A stretch of DNA of 64,000 nucleotides, from positions 2,638,001 to 2,702,000 of the forward strand of contig NC_003030.1 in NCBI RefSeq assembly GCF_000008765.1, given 5' to 3'. Shown in pieces: positions 18,924 through 27,449 of this stretch. A program made the position numbers and the translations under genes. Source of the DNA: Clostridium acetobutylicum ATCC 824 (GTDB lineage: Bacteria; Bacillota; Clostridia; Clostridiales; Clostridiaceae). The notes beneath the pieces are model-generated. The model did not search any database. It had not been told where the DNA came from and saw only the letters and a program-made list of their open reading frames with translations. Positions within the stretch are counted from its first letter, which is position 1, and each line of letters starts with the position of its first letter.

Positions 18924-19274
18924 TTAATTGTCTTCTTTTATCAATGTATCACCAATTTTAACATCAGAACCGCTAATATCTCCAAGCCTAATAGTTACTT
19001 TGTCACCTTTAGACGCTGAATTTACAACCTTACTTGTAGATCTATTTATAATTCCTTTTATAGTAACATCATCAACCTTGCTTCCATTATCTACAATTCT
19101 AACAACATCACCCTTATTTAAAGTGCCTTTATCAACACTTCCTACTACAACTACCCCCACATCACTTGTTATTCTCATGTTAGTTATCTTAACCTGTGCT
19201 TGACCAGAGGTGCAGGACATTAATGCAAAACTTATAATTACAACTACCATTGCTAGTAAAATTCTTTTATTCAT
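18924..19274 (-). CDS. Small lipoprotein with an EF-Tu domain-II-like beta-barrel (paralogue)
   Basis: 116 residues. Signal peptide with lipobox LMSC (Cys about 21). The mature part, VVVVGSVDKGTLNKGDVV, then VTIKGII, then KGDKVTIRLGDISGSDVKIGD, lines up with the protein at 11664-12002 over its full length and with domain 2 of translation GTPases. No nucleotide-binding motif is present. Same inferred role: extracytoplasmic lipid-anchored beta-barrel of unknown function. Start ATG at 19274 behind AAGGTGATC. Monocistronic with terminator. The 382-nt spacer upstream (19275-19656) contains only the terminator of the next gene and AT-rich DNA. Confidence 0.75.
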   Translation of the reverse strand: MNKRILLAMVVVIISFALMSCTSGQAQVKITNMRITSDVGVVVVGSVDKGTLNKGDVVRIVDNGSKVDDVTIKGIINRSTSKVVNSASKGDKVTIRLGDISGSDVKIGDTLIKEDN

Positions 19275-19579
19275 TCTTTATAGATCACCTTACTTTTTAA
19301 TATTATGTTCTCCATTTCCCAATACGTATTAAAACCATTTTAAATAATTATAATTGCTAAAATAATCTTTTTAATTTCTTACCTCACTTTGTTTTCCCAC
19401 TATGTAGCACATGAAAATATTACTACATATTTTGACCAGTATCAATACTGTTTTGTCATTTTTGTCATTATTATATTAAAAATAGCTATTTTTTTTATAT
19501 TTTTTTATTGTAATTAAACTTTTATCATCTATGTATTTTTATTTTTTAACAAATTTCCTAATCTAATATAACAATAAAG

Positions 19580-19630
19580 CATAAAAAATGTGCATCAAAT
19601 ACAGAAACATCCTGTACTTTATGCACATTT
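19580..19630 (-). terminator. Terminator of the DUF1848-PARG unit
   Basis: Stem AAATGTGCAT/ATGCACATTT (19586-19595 with 19621-19630) with further pairs CAG/CTG inside; on the minus strand it ends in TTTTTT. It follows the stop at 19657. Confidence 0.8.
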
Positions 19631-19656
19631 GCGTTTTATTATGTTAGATTCTTATG

Positions 19657-20505
19657 TTATATAACTGAATTAAAATATTCTAATTCTTTTCGAAAAATAT
19701 TTACTATCGTCATATTTCTATCATATATAGCAAAAACTATTTTTATATCTCTAAGCTTACTTATATTCTCTTTTAACTGCTGACAAAATATTTTTGCAAC
19801 ATCCGCTGGATTATTTCCAAACACACCACATCCAAATGCACCTAAAACAATAGCCTTGGGATTTTTACTTAAAGTTAATTTTATTATTTTCTTAATTCTA
19901 ATATTCATAGCTTCTCTTATTTCACTTTCATTAATTCCCCTTTCTCTTGCCACTCTAGCATTTACAGCAGGGGAGGTTATAAACGAACATAATATGGGTT
20001 CACTTAAAAAATCTCCACTATCATCCCTAAAAATGGGTACATCCTTAGAATATATCATTTTGTCTGAGTATAGTGGATTTTTTTGCTCCTTATGAAACTC
20101 ATAAAACTCTTCCTTATATTTTATAAGACATGGATAAATCGAGGATGCTCTAGCAATACTCTCTTCCTGTGCATTGGCACCTGACTGAAAGCCTCCACCA
20201 GGATTTTTTGCTGAGGCAAAATTAAGTGCAATAACATTACCACTAATTCCGCTGTTTCTCAATTCTATTATTGCATTAATAGTAGCATTATTTACAACAG
20301 TAAGTTCAGCCTTATCCAAAGAAGCATTTAATTTATTTCCTTCTTCATTTTTTAATTCACAAACTAACTCTGTACCCTCTATTGCTCTATCCGTAAAAGT
20401 TTTTATATCTATTTTTTCATTGGACTTATTAATGTAGTATCCATCATTAATTACACTTAAAGTTTCACTTGCTATATTTTTAAAGTTTTCTCTTTTATTT
20501 AACAT
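19657..20505 (-). CDS. PARG-like ADP-ribose glycohydrolase (TIGR02452/DUF2263 family)
   Basis: 282 residues. The catalytic signature of poly(ADP-ribose) glycohydrolases, GGG-X7-QEE, is present at 103-115 (NPGGGFQSGANAQEES), followed by the SSIYPCL segment and, later, IVLGAFGCGVFGNNP, the phosphate-binding loop of macrodomain folds. Bacterial members remove ADP-ribose from proteins or process free ADP-ribose polymers. The start ATG at 20505 follows AAGGTGAA, which lies inside the last codons of the upstream DUF1848 gene (2-nt gap), so the two are translationally coupled. Target of the activity here is unknown. Confidence 0.85.
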   Translation of the reverse strand: MLNKRENFKNIASETLSVINDGYYINKSNEKIDIKTFTDRAIEGTELVCELKNEEGNKLNASLDKAELTVVNNATINAIIELRNSGISGNVIALNFASAKNPGGGFQSGANAQEESIARASSIYPCLIKYKEEFYEFHKEQKNPLYSDKMIYSKDVPIFRDDSGDFLSEPILCSFITSPAVNARVARERGINESEIREAMNIRIKKIIKLTLSKNPKAIVLGAFGCGVFGNNPADVAKIFCQQLKENISKLRDIKIVFAIYDRNMTIVNIFRKELEYFNSVI

Positions 20506-20507
20506 TT

Positions 20508-21470
20508 CTATTCACCTTGCTTAATATTTTTAAATAAATCTAATTGTTTTTGTTTATTACCCTTTATGGATTCCATTTCGCGAACAGTTATTTTTTCATC
20601 ACCCTTTAAAGTATAAGCTAAAGTTGGCGCTTTCGGATTATACTTTAAAATGCTATCGTTAAGAAGCTTTTCATTGAAATTTGCATAGCAATACAAGCAA
20701 TGATGTTTACAGGTATTGTATTGTCCAATGTCTACACTTTTTACACATCCACACAATTCCCTTTGATTGTTATCTTTTTTAAGCTCTACTCCAAAATCTA
20801 TTATTTTTGAAATTAAATTTTTATCTATACAGCTCCCTTTTTTTATTCCATAATCAGATAGGTCAATGCCTTCTGAGCAGGTTTCAATTATTATATTATG
20901 TTTATTAGCTATAATTGACAGCTGTTTTGCTACTTGCCTCATACTCTTTTCATCCATTTTATGTATGTTTAAACACCTAGTATTTATTTCAGTTTTTTTA
21001 TACAAATCTAAAAAACTTATAATGCATTTATCTGTATATCCTTCTAATTTATCACAAAACCTTTCAAACCACCGATAATGATATTCCTTAGTATAAAAAT
21101 CATTTAAAAATATAGGATCATATCGCCATATAATTTTTTCTTTTCCAATTTTTTTTGAAAGTATTCTAAATGTATCTATAATATCTTTTTTCTTTCTAGT
21201 CATACGTTCTACATCGTTTCTATATGAAGTTATTGTAAATTGAAAATAATATTTAAATTCATTCAGCTCATCTAACCTTTTTAACATCGGCTCTGCGTCT
21301 TTAGTCCAGAATACAAATAAATCTACAGTTTCTTTGTTAAGTTCTACTTTACTTACTTTTCTCTCATTAAAAGGATTTATGACGTATACGAAACCTTCTT
21401 TTAATCTATTGAAAAACCATTCGCTATAAAATGCGGGTATATCTGTTCTCCTACTTACACTTAATATCAT
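20508..21470 (-). CDS. DUF1848 protein with C-terminal radical-SAM-like cysteine cluster
   Basis: 320 residues. Start MILSVSRRTDIPAFYSEWF and FVFWTKDAEPML are the marks of the DUF1848 family. Near the C-terminus stands TCKHHCLYCYA, a C-x3-C-x2-C arrangement as used for the [4Fe-4S] cluster of radical SAM enzymes, with two more Cys (CGC) 15 residues before. In classic radical SAM proteins this motif is N-terminal, so the position is unusual. Function of the family is not known to me. Start ATG at 21470. The coupled downstream gene encodes a PARG-like hydrolase, which suggests work on nucleotides, ADP-ribose or DNA damage (inference). Confidence 0.8.
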   Translation of the reverse strand: MILSVSRRTDIPAFYSEWFFNRLKEGFVYVINPFNERKVSKVELNKETVDLFVFWTKDAEPMLKRLDELNEFKYYFQFTITSYRNDVERMTRKKKDIIDTFRILSKKIGKEKIIWRYDPIFLNDFYTKEYHYRWFERFCDKLEGYTDKCIISFLDLYKKTEINTRCLNIHKMDEKSMRQVAKQLSIIANKHNIIIETCSEGIDLSDYGIKKGSCIDKNLISKIIDFGVELKKDNNQRELCGCVKSVDIGQYNTCKHHCLYCYANFNEKLLNDSILKYNPKAPTLAYTLKGDEKITVREMESIKGNKQKQLDLFKNIKQGE

Positions 21471-21514
21471 AACTCACTTAACTTCTCTCTTAATCTCTAT
21501 AAATCAAACCCTAA

Positions 21515-22237
21515 CTAATACTCTACAATGGCCTTTTTAGCGGCTTCATCTGCTAAATCATTATATTTGCTTTCATAGCTATGGCCTTTAACTTTAACAA
21601 AATAAATATTTAGCTCCTTGCTTATGTCCTCTATAAATTTAACATAACCTTGCGTAAACTCATTTTTGGCTTTCCATTCACCTGTTGCCCACAAAGCTAT
21701 GTTCTTTAAATCATGATATATTGCTACATTCTTTGTACCAAACTCCTTAGCCTTAGTTAATGCAAGCTTTGTTGCTTCTAATTCTCCTACAATATTCCAC
21801 TGATCCCACGTGTCGCGACCTGCTGTTGAATAAACCTTAAATTCATCATTTTCTCCTAAAACTATAACTCCTGAACCATATAGCTTTTTTAATTTATCAT
21901 AACTTCCATCTACAAAAGCAATGAATTCATACTCTTCTTTTATTGTATCTGGTTCTACAAAGGTTTTTGAACTTTTCACTTTTGCTTTACTTTTTATTGG
22001 AGTTATATCGTATCCACTTTTCAATGGTATATTTTGATTAAATTTAGGCACTGGTTCTTCATTATTTATATCTAAATTTACACATCCCTCTAAATAAACT
22101 TCCGCTTCTTCTCTAGTTACAAAACCCTTATATTTTGCATTTGGGTATCCTGAAACGTACTGCACGCACTCATCCCAAGTTTTAAATATTCCTGTTTTTC
22201 TGCCTTCCTTTACTGCATAAAAGTTCTTCTTCGCCAT
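21515..22237 (-). CDS. Ribonuclease H with viroplasmin-like N-terminal domain
   Basis: 240 residues. Residues 1-46 (MAKKNFYAVKEGRKTGIF ... GFVTREEAEVYL) form the caulimovirus viroplasmin/RNase H1 hybrid-binding domain seen at the N-terminus of eukaryote-type RNase H1. The C-terminal RNase H fold shows the catalytic acids in FVDGSYD, GELEATKLAL, YHDLKNI and NDLADEAAKKA. It should cut RNA in RNA-DNA hybrids. Start ATG at 22237 has AAGGAGAA; a longer reading to 22264 has no ribosome binding site. The linker of ~60 residues joining the domains is Lys/Pro-rich. It stands 44 nt upstream of the DUF1848 gene. Confidence 0.9.
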   Translation of the reverse strand: MAKKNFYAVKEGRKTGIFKTWDECVQYVSGYPNAKYKGFVTREEAEVYLEGCVNLDINNEEPVPKFNQNIPLKSGYDITPIKSKAKVKSSKTFVEPDTIKEEYEFIAFVDGSYDKLKKLYGSGVIVLGENDEFKVYSTAGRDTWDQWNIVGELEATKLALTKAKEFGTKNVAIYHDLKNIALWATGEWKAKNEFTQGYVKFIEDISKELNIYFVKVKGHSYESKYNDLADEAAKKAIVEY

Positions 22238-22656
22238 TCTAATTCTCCTTTTAAGTATAATCATTCTTATATAAACAAAATATGTAGTAAGCCTCTCTTC
22301 CTATAAAAACATTAGAATATTATATTGTTTTATAAAACGCACCATAAAATTTTGTATACAAACTCATGAATAAAGAAATTATAACATAAGCTGATATAAA
22401 TTAGAAAACTTAATAAAAATTAATAGTGTATAATAGATATCATTTAGTGTTCCATTCAATGCACACAAAAAATTTATCCAAACTTAAAAAGAGGCAAGTC
22501 CTATGGATTAGATACTTGTGATTAGAGACTTACCTTTTTGTTTACATGTAACCTGTGTACAACCTATTAATAATTATGTGTGTAATTCATAGTATAAGAG
22601 AATTGGGAATCAAGATAATATACTATTAGTACAAACCCCTTACGTTTACGATATTA
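22238..22656. other. Intergenic region, about 420 nt
   Basis: Carries a terminator-like hairpin at 22486-22540 and AT-rich promoter DNA for the RNase H gene. No gene or known structured RNA recognised. Confidence 0.5.
22486..22540 (-). terminator. Probable terminator of the YozG-like/DUF2975 unit
   Basis: Arms 22488-22500 and 22527-22539 pair over about 12 bp with one G-T; on the minus strand the arm is followed by CTCTTTTTAAG. It lies about 120 nt past the stop at 22657, so some distance away. Confidence 0.5.
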
Positions 22657-22872
22657 TTAAGTATCACTATCTCTTTTATATTCTAAAATATCTCCTGGCT
22701 GACATTCTAAAGCCTTACAGATTGCTTCTAAAGTTGATAACCTTATAGCTTTTGCCTTTCCATTCTTTAGTATAGAAAGATTCGCCATGGTTATTCCAAC
22801 CTTATCTGTAAGTTCCGTTACACTCATTTTTCTTTTAGCAAGCATAACATCAATATTAATTATAATCGCCAT
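22657..22872 (-). CDS. YozG-like small HTH regulator (Cro/CI family)
   Basis: 71 residues, almost all one Xre-type helix-turn-helix: MLAKRKMSVTELTDKVGIT then NLSILKNGKAKAIRLSTLEA and ending ALECQPGDILEY, the hallmark of the YozG/HTH_26 group. These usually pair with a DUF2975 membrane protein, as here. The ATG at 22872 has GAGGTG at the right distance; the frame could open at a GTG (22881) that is part of the ribosome binding site. The upstream stop at 22883 overlaps that site, so translation is coupled. Confidence 0.88.
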   Translation of the reverse strand: MAIIINIDVMLAKRKMSVTELTDKVGITMANLSILKNGKAKAIRLSTLEAICKALECQPGDILEYKRDSDT

Positions 22873-22882
22873 ATTATTCACC

Positions 22883-23359
22883 TCACACTGTTAAATCATT
22901 TTCTGACTTTATATCTATAGCTTCTTGTAAAAGTCTTTGAAGAACAGCAGAGAATACTGATATTACCAATGAAGCAAATATAGGGACCATTCCAATTATT
23001 ATAAGACCTGGTGCATCATCTTTATCTGCTAAAAGATAAACGAATGGCATTGTTGCCATATATAGGATACTGATTGCAATTGTACAGTGTTTTATATTGT
23101 TTAAGGCTTTGACAGAAATTTGTGAGAAAGCCTTGTTTTCATCAATATAACTTAAAAGTCTAAAAGTGCTATACAATGCAATGTAAAAAGGTATCACTGA
23201 TGCATATATACCTATTAAAATAGGATATAGTACATAGGCATAATTAAGGTTTACTGGGTTGTTAGCTAACCAATATACCCCAAATACACACAAAGCGAGA
23301 ATAGGAATTCCAATAAAAATAACAGCTAATTTTAAAAAAAGTGTTGTTCCTCGGTTCAT
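22883..23359 (-). CDS. DUF2975 membrane protein
   Basis: 158 residues with four hydrophobic segments (about 10-32, 45-68, 100-120, 128-150). The layout, size, and the position just before a YozG-like HTH gene fit the DUF2975 family, whose function is unknown but may be to sense the membrane and control the HTH partner. Start ATG at 23359 behind GAGGTG. The pair forms a two-gene operon. Confidence 0.8.
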   Translation of the reverse strand: MNRGTTLFLKLAVIFIGIPILALCVFGVYWLANNPVNLNYAYVLYPILIGIYASVIPFYIALYSTFRLLSYIDENKAFSQISVKALNNIKHCTIAISILYMATMPFVYLLADKDDAPGLIIIGMVPIFASLVISVFSAVLQRLLQEAIDIKSENDLTV

Positions 23360-23537
23360 AAAAATCACCTCTCTTATTTATTACACTTATATATTAGCAA
23401 ACCATTTATCGTAAATCAATAAAAAAATATTCTAAATCAATATATTTTTATTTTAATTGCTAATATGCTCTTGTATGGATAAATAAGGGAGTTTTCCTGT
23501 ATAATTGGCAAAGTTTGCTTTTGAATTCACATTATTC

Positions 23538-23678
23538 TCAAAAAGCATACGAAACTAAAAATGCCATATCTAAGCTCCAAAAGACACGTATTTTTCTCAA
23601 CCCATAGTTACGTCTTTTGGTCTTATCACTCTCAATAAGTGCCTTAGTTTCCTGAATTTCAAGTTCATACCATGGCAT
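23538..23678 (-). CDS. Short ORF in a decayed region, possible remnant
   Basis: A 46-residue frame starting MPWYELEIQETKALIESD and ending VSYAF. Composition is protein-like but no clear ribosome binding site is seen and I know no family. It lies just downstream of a recombinase remnant on the same strand and may be the broken start of another element gene. Confidence 0.25.
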   Translation of the reverse strand: MPWYELEIQETKALIESDKTKRRNYGLRKIRVFWSLDMAFLVSYAF

Positions 23679-23748
23679 AAAGCATACGGTTATGCAAAGA
23701 TTTCTAAAGTTTAAACATGGATTAAGTTGGGTATGTCATTCCTGCTTT

Positions 23749-24104
23749 TTAGTCTTCATATAATACGTCAAGGTTATGTCTAATATATTCCCATTGAATC
23801 AAGTCCTCATTCTGCATATCAGTGATTTTTTTCTCAACTTCATCAACTACTTCCTGTATAACAATATATACTTTATCAGTTATTGAAATACGATGGTTTA
23901 ACACCTTTGTTTTTGGAATACCATTACAAAGATACCAACCTTGAGAAGTACGGTCCAAACAGGTATCTGTTTCTTTAACTTTTAATATAATTGTATAAAA
24001 TATTCTTCAACCTTCATCTGATAATCGTAGAACTTTATTACTGCTGTTATGTATGTATTTACTGTATTACCTTCTAAAACATTCTTTGAAGGTCTGCTCT
24101 CATT
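23749..24104 (-). pseudogene. Tyrosine recombinase (integrase) remnant
   Basis: Two pieces of one gene in different frames. Upstream piece (24104 to about 23983): RPSKNVLEGNTVNTYITAVI then KFYDYQMKVEEY, the core-binding helix pattern (NTxNxYLxAVxxFYxY) of phage/transposon tyrosine recombinases. Downstream piece (23958-23749): GWYLCNGIPKTKVLNHRISI then TDKVYIVIQEVVDEVEKK, resembling the start of the catalytic domain around K-T-K-x-x-H-R-x-P-I. Most of the middle and the end with the R-H-x-x-R and Tyr residues are missing. It is a dead gene from an integrated element. Confidence 0.6.
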
Positions 24105-24191
24105 CTAATCCCCCCTTACAATATTCCTCTTATTACATAGTGTACTATATACTACTTGTTATTCAATATAATTTAATAGTTACTTATGCAT

Positions 24192-24239
24192 AAAAAGAAT
24201 AGATAGATCATGCATATATTACCATGTATTCTATCTATT
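24192..24239 (-). terminator. Terminator of the GH26 gene
   Basis: Stem AATAGATAGA/TCTATCTATT (24199-24208 with 24230-24239), followed on the minus strand by CTTTTTAT; 46 nt past the stop at 24285. Confidence 0.7.
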
Positions 24240-24284
24240 ATATTAGTTTATATATTAACCCTACTTTCTATTTCATATAAACCA

Positions 24285-25781
24285 TTAGTTTGAAAAATTC
24301 ATATTGTCAACATAGAATGTCCACTCACCTGGCTGATATGTGTTTCCATCTATTAAAAACTTAACTGCAGATATATTGTTCTTATCAATGGCAGCTGAAG
24401 TTAAATTAGAGATTGGTATAGTTACCTGTTGCCACCCTGAATTTGAAGCAGTAACATAATCCGTAAGCTCTACTGGATTTGTTTCATTTCCCCATACGTC
24501 ACGCAATTTAATTCTTGCTTTTGAATTTGAGTCTCCTAGTATATAGAATTTTAAATAAGTTGTTCTTGTTAAATTCTTTCCTGCATTACAGCCTACATCG
24601 CTATAAGGCTCTAATCCGGTACTAAATTCAGAGGTTGGTATTGAAGCTCCAGCATATCCATTATAAGAAGTGTGCTTAAAGTGAAATTTAAGTGAACTGT
24701 TTCCCTCATATTTCACTTGAGTAGACATAGGTACATTGTTCCACTGAGAAGAGGCTTCAATACTGCTTCCTGAGCCACCCCACACTGAGCTATAATTCCA
24801 GCTTCCATCATTATTAGCATCCTCATAGGCCCAATTAAAACTTGTAGGTACCGGTCCCATAATAGCTGACTTATATGCTGATAACACATCGGAGTTTGAA
24901 TTAACTGTCCAATCTGTTTCCTTATTTTCATTGAACCAAATAACTGCATCTATTAAAGGATAACTTGATCTTATTCTGTTATAGGCATCTGTAATCCAAG
25001 CTGCCTTATCACCACCCTTATTAGCTGAACCAATCTCAGGAATAAAAATTGGTTTATTATATGCCTTTAAGACATTATATGCTTGTCCAAAGATTTGATC
25101 AAAAGATTGCCAACTGCTTCCCCACGATTGAGTTGTTCCCCAATTATAGCCATCAATTGAAAGTATGTCTACATAATCATTTCCGGGATACGCTGCCATA
25201 TAGTCAGTATTATTTCCAACACTATTACTATTTACATTATACATAAACTTAATGTTCGTGGCACCTTCATTTCTAAAAATTTCTACAACATGCTGATAAG
25301 CTCTTTTATATTGATCATAACTATTTACAGTTCCATTATTATATCCCGTTGCCCAGCTATACCAATTACCATTAACCTCATGCATTAACCTTATTACCAT
25401 TGGTTTATTGTAGTTTTTAAGATCACTTGCCATTTGCCTTATATAATCGTCCTTAGATCCATTACTTATTTGATCATCTGTAATACCTTGTGGTTCCCAA
25501 GTTAAAATAAGCTGTGCTCCGTCCTCATAAACTGAGTCAACATTTGCTTTAAATGCATTAAATGAAGTAGAAAAATTAATAAACATGTTTACATAATCCA
25601 TTTTTTTGTCTTGGGCTTCCTGAAGCTTATTGATTGCTTCTGTGGTTGGCCATTGACCAAGCCACGCACCATTTCTGAGCGGCTCTCCTGTCGTTGTAGC
25701 ACCAACTTTTAATGCTCCCCATCCTACACTTGCCATTGTTATTGCAGCTACAATTAATAATTTTGAAATTTTACTTTTCAT
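24285..25781 (-). CDS. Secreted GH26 glycanase (mannanase or mixed-linkage glucanase) with C-terminal carbohydrate-binding domain
   Basis: 498 residues. Signal peptide 1-28 (cut after VGA). The GH26 barrel spans about 35-320; acid/base Glu135 lies in MHEVNGNWYSW and nucleophile Glu249 in IPEIGS, as the family requires. Residues ~335-498 are a beta-sandwich ending PGEWTFYVDNMNF, like CBM11-type modules. GH26 members cut beta-1,4-mannan or beta-1,3-1,4-glucan; I cannot separate these by eye. No dockerin is present, so the enzyme acts free outside the cell. Start ATG at 25781 with AAGGAGG. The 361-nt region upstream (25782-26142) holds its promoter and a terminator for the neighbouring gene. Confidence 0.9.
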   Translation of the reverse strand: MKSKISKLLIVAAITMASVGWGALKVGATTTGEPLRNGAWLGQWPTTEAINKLQEAQDKKMDYVNMFINFSTSFNAFKANVDSVYEDGAQLILTWEPQGITDDQISNGSKDDYIRQMASDLKNYNKPMVIRLMHEVNGNWYSWATGYNNGTVNSYDQYKRAYQHVVEIFRNEGATNIKFMYNVNSNSVGNNTDYMAAYPGNDYVDILSIDGYNWGTTQSWGSSWQSFDQIFGQAYNVLKAYNKPIFIPEIGSANKGGDKAAWITDAYNRIRSSYPLIDAVIWFNENKETDWTVNSNSDVLSAYKSAIMGPVPTSFNWAYEDANNDGSWNYSSVWGGSGSSIEASSQWNNVPMSTQVKYEGNSSLKFHFKHTSYNGYAGASIPTSEFSTGLEPYSDVGCNAGKNLTRTTYLKFYILGDSNSKARIKLRDVWGNETNPVELTDYVTASNSGWQQVTIPISNLTSAAIDKNNISAVKFLIDGNTYQPGEWTFYVDNMNFSN

Positions 25782-26034
25782 AATATTCCTCCTTGCTTTT
25801 TAAAAGCTTTATATTGTTAAATAATATTTAAAAGACCTCCAATTTATTTTTTTCAAGGTGGCTTTTAAGGTTATTTTTTAACATTTATACTATATATATG
25901 GACACATAGCTCATATATTGCATTTTTATTATACCATGATTTTACATTTAATCAATATATTTGTAGCAATTATTACGTTAAAATTTTAACATTACACATT
26001 TTGAATTTTTTTTATCAATTCATCCCCAAAAAAG

Positions 26035-26085
26035 TAAAAAAAGGCCACACATTATTAACAATTAATAAATAATGCGGCTTCTTTT
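26035..26085 (-). terminator. Terminator of the DUF4440-like gene
   Basis: Stem with CATTATT/AATAATG and GCC/GGC parts (about 26053-26066 with 26075-26090), ending on the minus strand in CTTTTTTTAC; it lies between the stop at 26143 and the GH26 gene start. Confidence 0.65.
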
Positions 26086-26142
26086 AATAATTTTTAGAAA
26101 ATTCTTTAGTATATTTATATCTCTTAATCAATATGATTTCTT

Positions 26143-26517
26143 CTAACTTTTTGATATCATCGTTCCTTGATGAAAAATCATTTTCCACTTGCCTTCAAAA
26201 CACTTCCATATGGAGCTACGAAGTGAATATTTTTTATTTTGGTTTAATTCATTATGTTTTATTAATCCATAGGTTGCTAATACACAGTCATTGCTCAATT
26301 GCTTTATTTTAAAATCTGTTATCTCCCAGTCCATCTCTTCTAAGTTAGTCCCTTCATCCATTGCTTGTCCGTGAACGTATTTATATATGTACCCTGAACT
26401 GCAAAATTCAGTAAAGCCATCTGCCAATAATTCACTTGTCCTTGCTTCACATTGTCTTATTTCAGGCTTTAATAAGTCATTTTCAAGTTTTAATATATGT
26501 TTTTTAAGTAAGTCCAT
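26143..26517 (-). CDS. DUF4440/SnoaL-like (NTF2-fold) protein
   Basis: 124 residues with the NTF2-like pattern: an N-terminal helix pair LLKKHILKLENDLLKPEIR, LLADGFTEFCSSGYIY, ITDFKIKQLSNDCVLATYGL, and the closing strand RSSIWKCFEGKWKMIFHQGT, which is the DUF4440 signature. Such proteins bind small molecules or serve as isomerase-like enzymes; no function can be given. Start ATG at 26517 with GGTGGGG. It now overlaps or abuts the end of a broken cupin gene upstream and may be read only by coupling to it. Confidence 0.75.
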   Translation of the reverse strand: MDLLKKHILKLENDLLKPEIRQCEARTSELLADGFTEFCSSGYIYKYVHGQAMDEGTNLEEMDWEITDFKIKQLSNDCVLATYGLIKHNELNQNKKYSLRSSIWKCFEGKWKMIFHQGTMISKS

Positions 26518-26769
26518 TTATTATCCCCACCTTCTCTTTTCCATCAATAATTGCTGTATACTGACCTGCAACAACAACCGTATATTCATCAAATTCATGC
26601 TTATGTTCTTTAGACACTCTATCTGAATAGCATGTCCAAAAAGCCATCTGACTACCATCTGACTACCATCCGCACCTTCAAAGTAATATCCATCAATATC
26701 TTCTGTATTTTGTTGATTGCTACTAATATGATTCTTTTTATTTTTCATAAACTCTGGGAAATCCTTCAA
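26504..26769 (-). pseudogene. Cupin gene broken by an 11-bp tandem duplication
   Basis: The frame begins MKDFPEFMKNKKNHIS and reads GYYFEGADGSQM, the usual opening of a small cupin. Then an exact 11-bp repeat (26644-26665) shifts the frame into a nonsense tail ending at 26521. Removing one copy restores GADGSQMAFWTCYSD, then SKEHKHEFDEYTVVVAGQYT, with the cupin metal-binding H-x-H-x4-E pattern, and DGKEK. Even then the frame ends at 26504, lacking the second cupin motif, so the 3' end is also lost. No signs of programmed frameshifting. Confidence 0.8.
26644..26665. repeat. 11-bp perfect tandem duplication
   Basis: CCATCTGACTA occurs twice head to tail on the plus strand (26644-26654, 26655-26665) and partly a third time (CCATC). 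Its length is not a multiple of three and it disrupts the cupin reading frame. Confidence 0.95.
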
Positions 26770-27015
26770 CTTTAATCGCCTCCATAAAATTTTCTTTAAA
26801 TTTCTTCAAAATATTATACACTCCCCCCTATTTATTCATATAATTACTCTACACCTTCTTTATAATCAAACACACAGTAAAAGGTAAGTGTTCATATATT
26901 TTTGTTTATTTTTAGATAAACCCATATTCTATATACCATTTTTTAAACTTTATTTTCATCTATTATTCCTATTGATATTTCTTTTCCTCCAAATATATCA
27001 TCTATTTCTTTATTA

Positions 27016-27399
27016 TTAATAATGGTAATTCAATATAATTTCTTTATTCCTTTTAAATGTTGAATATGTATTCCCATATGTCCTATAATTGTTTAAACAA
27101 TCAATAAGACAACCTTTCCGTAGATACCTAATCCAACAAACTTCATATACTAACATAAGCAAAAATGATACTATGAGCCACAAACTCCATATTGATAATT
27201 GCTGTATATTAAAATCACTAAAAACTAATACACTACATGTACAAAATATTTGCCCTTCACGCTCAGATAATAACAATATCTTATTTTCTTTAATATCATT
27301 TGAGTCTACTGGTTAGTTCTTACTCCAAATCCTATTGGGAATAAATAACATTAATAAATATATTAATCCTACATAGGAAAACCCTAAATGCCCAAACAT
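27016..27399 (-). pseudogene. Decayed small membrane-protein gene
   Basis: A good start, GGAGG then ATG at 27399, opens MFGHLGFSYVGLIYLLMLFI and PNRIWSKN, then an in-frame TAA at 27313-27315. The same frame continues ENKILLLSEREGQ, FSDFN and SLWLIVSFLLMLVYEVCWIRY, clearly the same membrane protein. After RYLRKG the similarity jumps to another frame, GHMGIHIQHLKGIKKLY, ending near 27030. So at least one stop and one deletion/frameshift are present. The intact family is a hypothetical four-helix membrane protein of Firmicutes. A further short open stretch (EIDDIFGGKEISIG) at about 26955-27025 may be more debris. Confidence 0.75.
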
Positions 27400-27449
27400 A
27401 TTGTAATGTACCTCCACAGAACTAAATAATTATCCATTCAATTAGTCAA

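Noticed and set aside
26504-26769. Programmed frameshift in the cupin gene
   Set aside because: The shift is caused by an exact 11-bp duplication, not a slippery site, and the product would still lack the second cupin motif.
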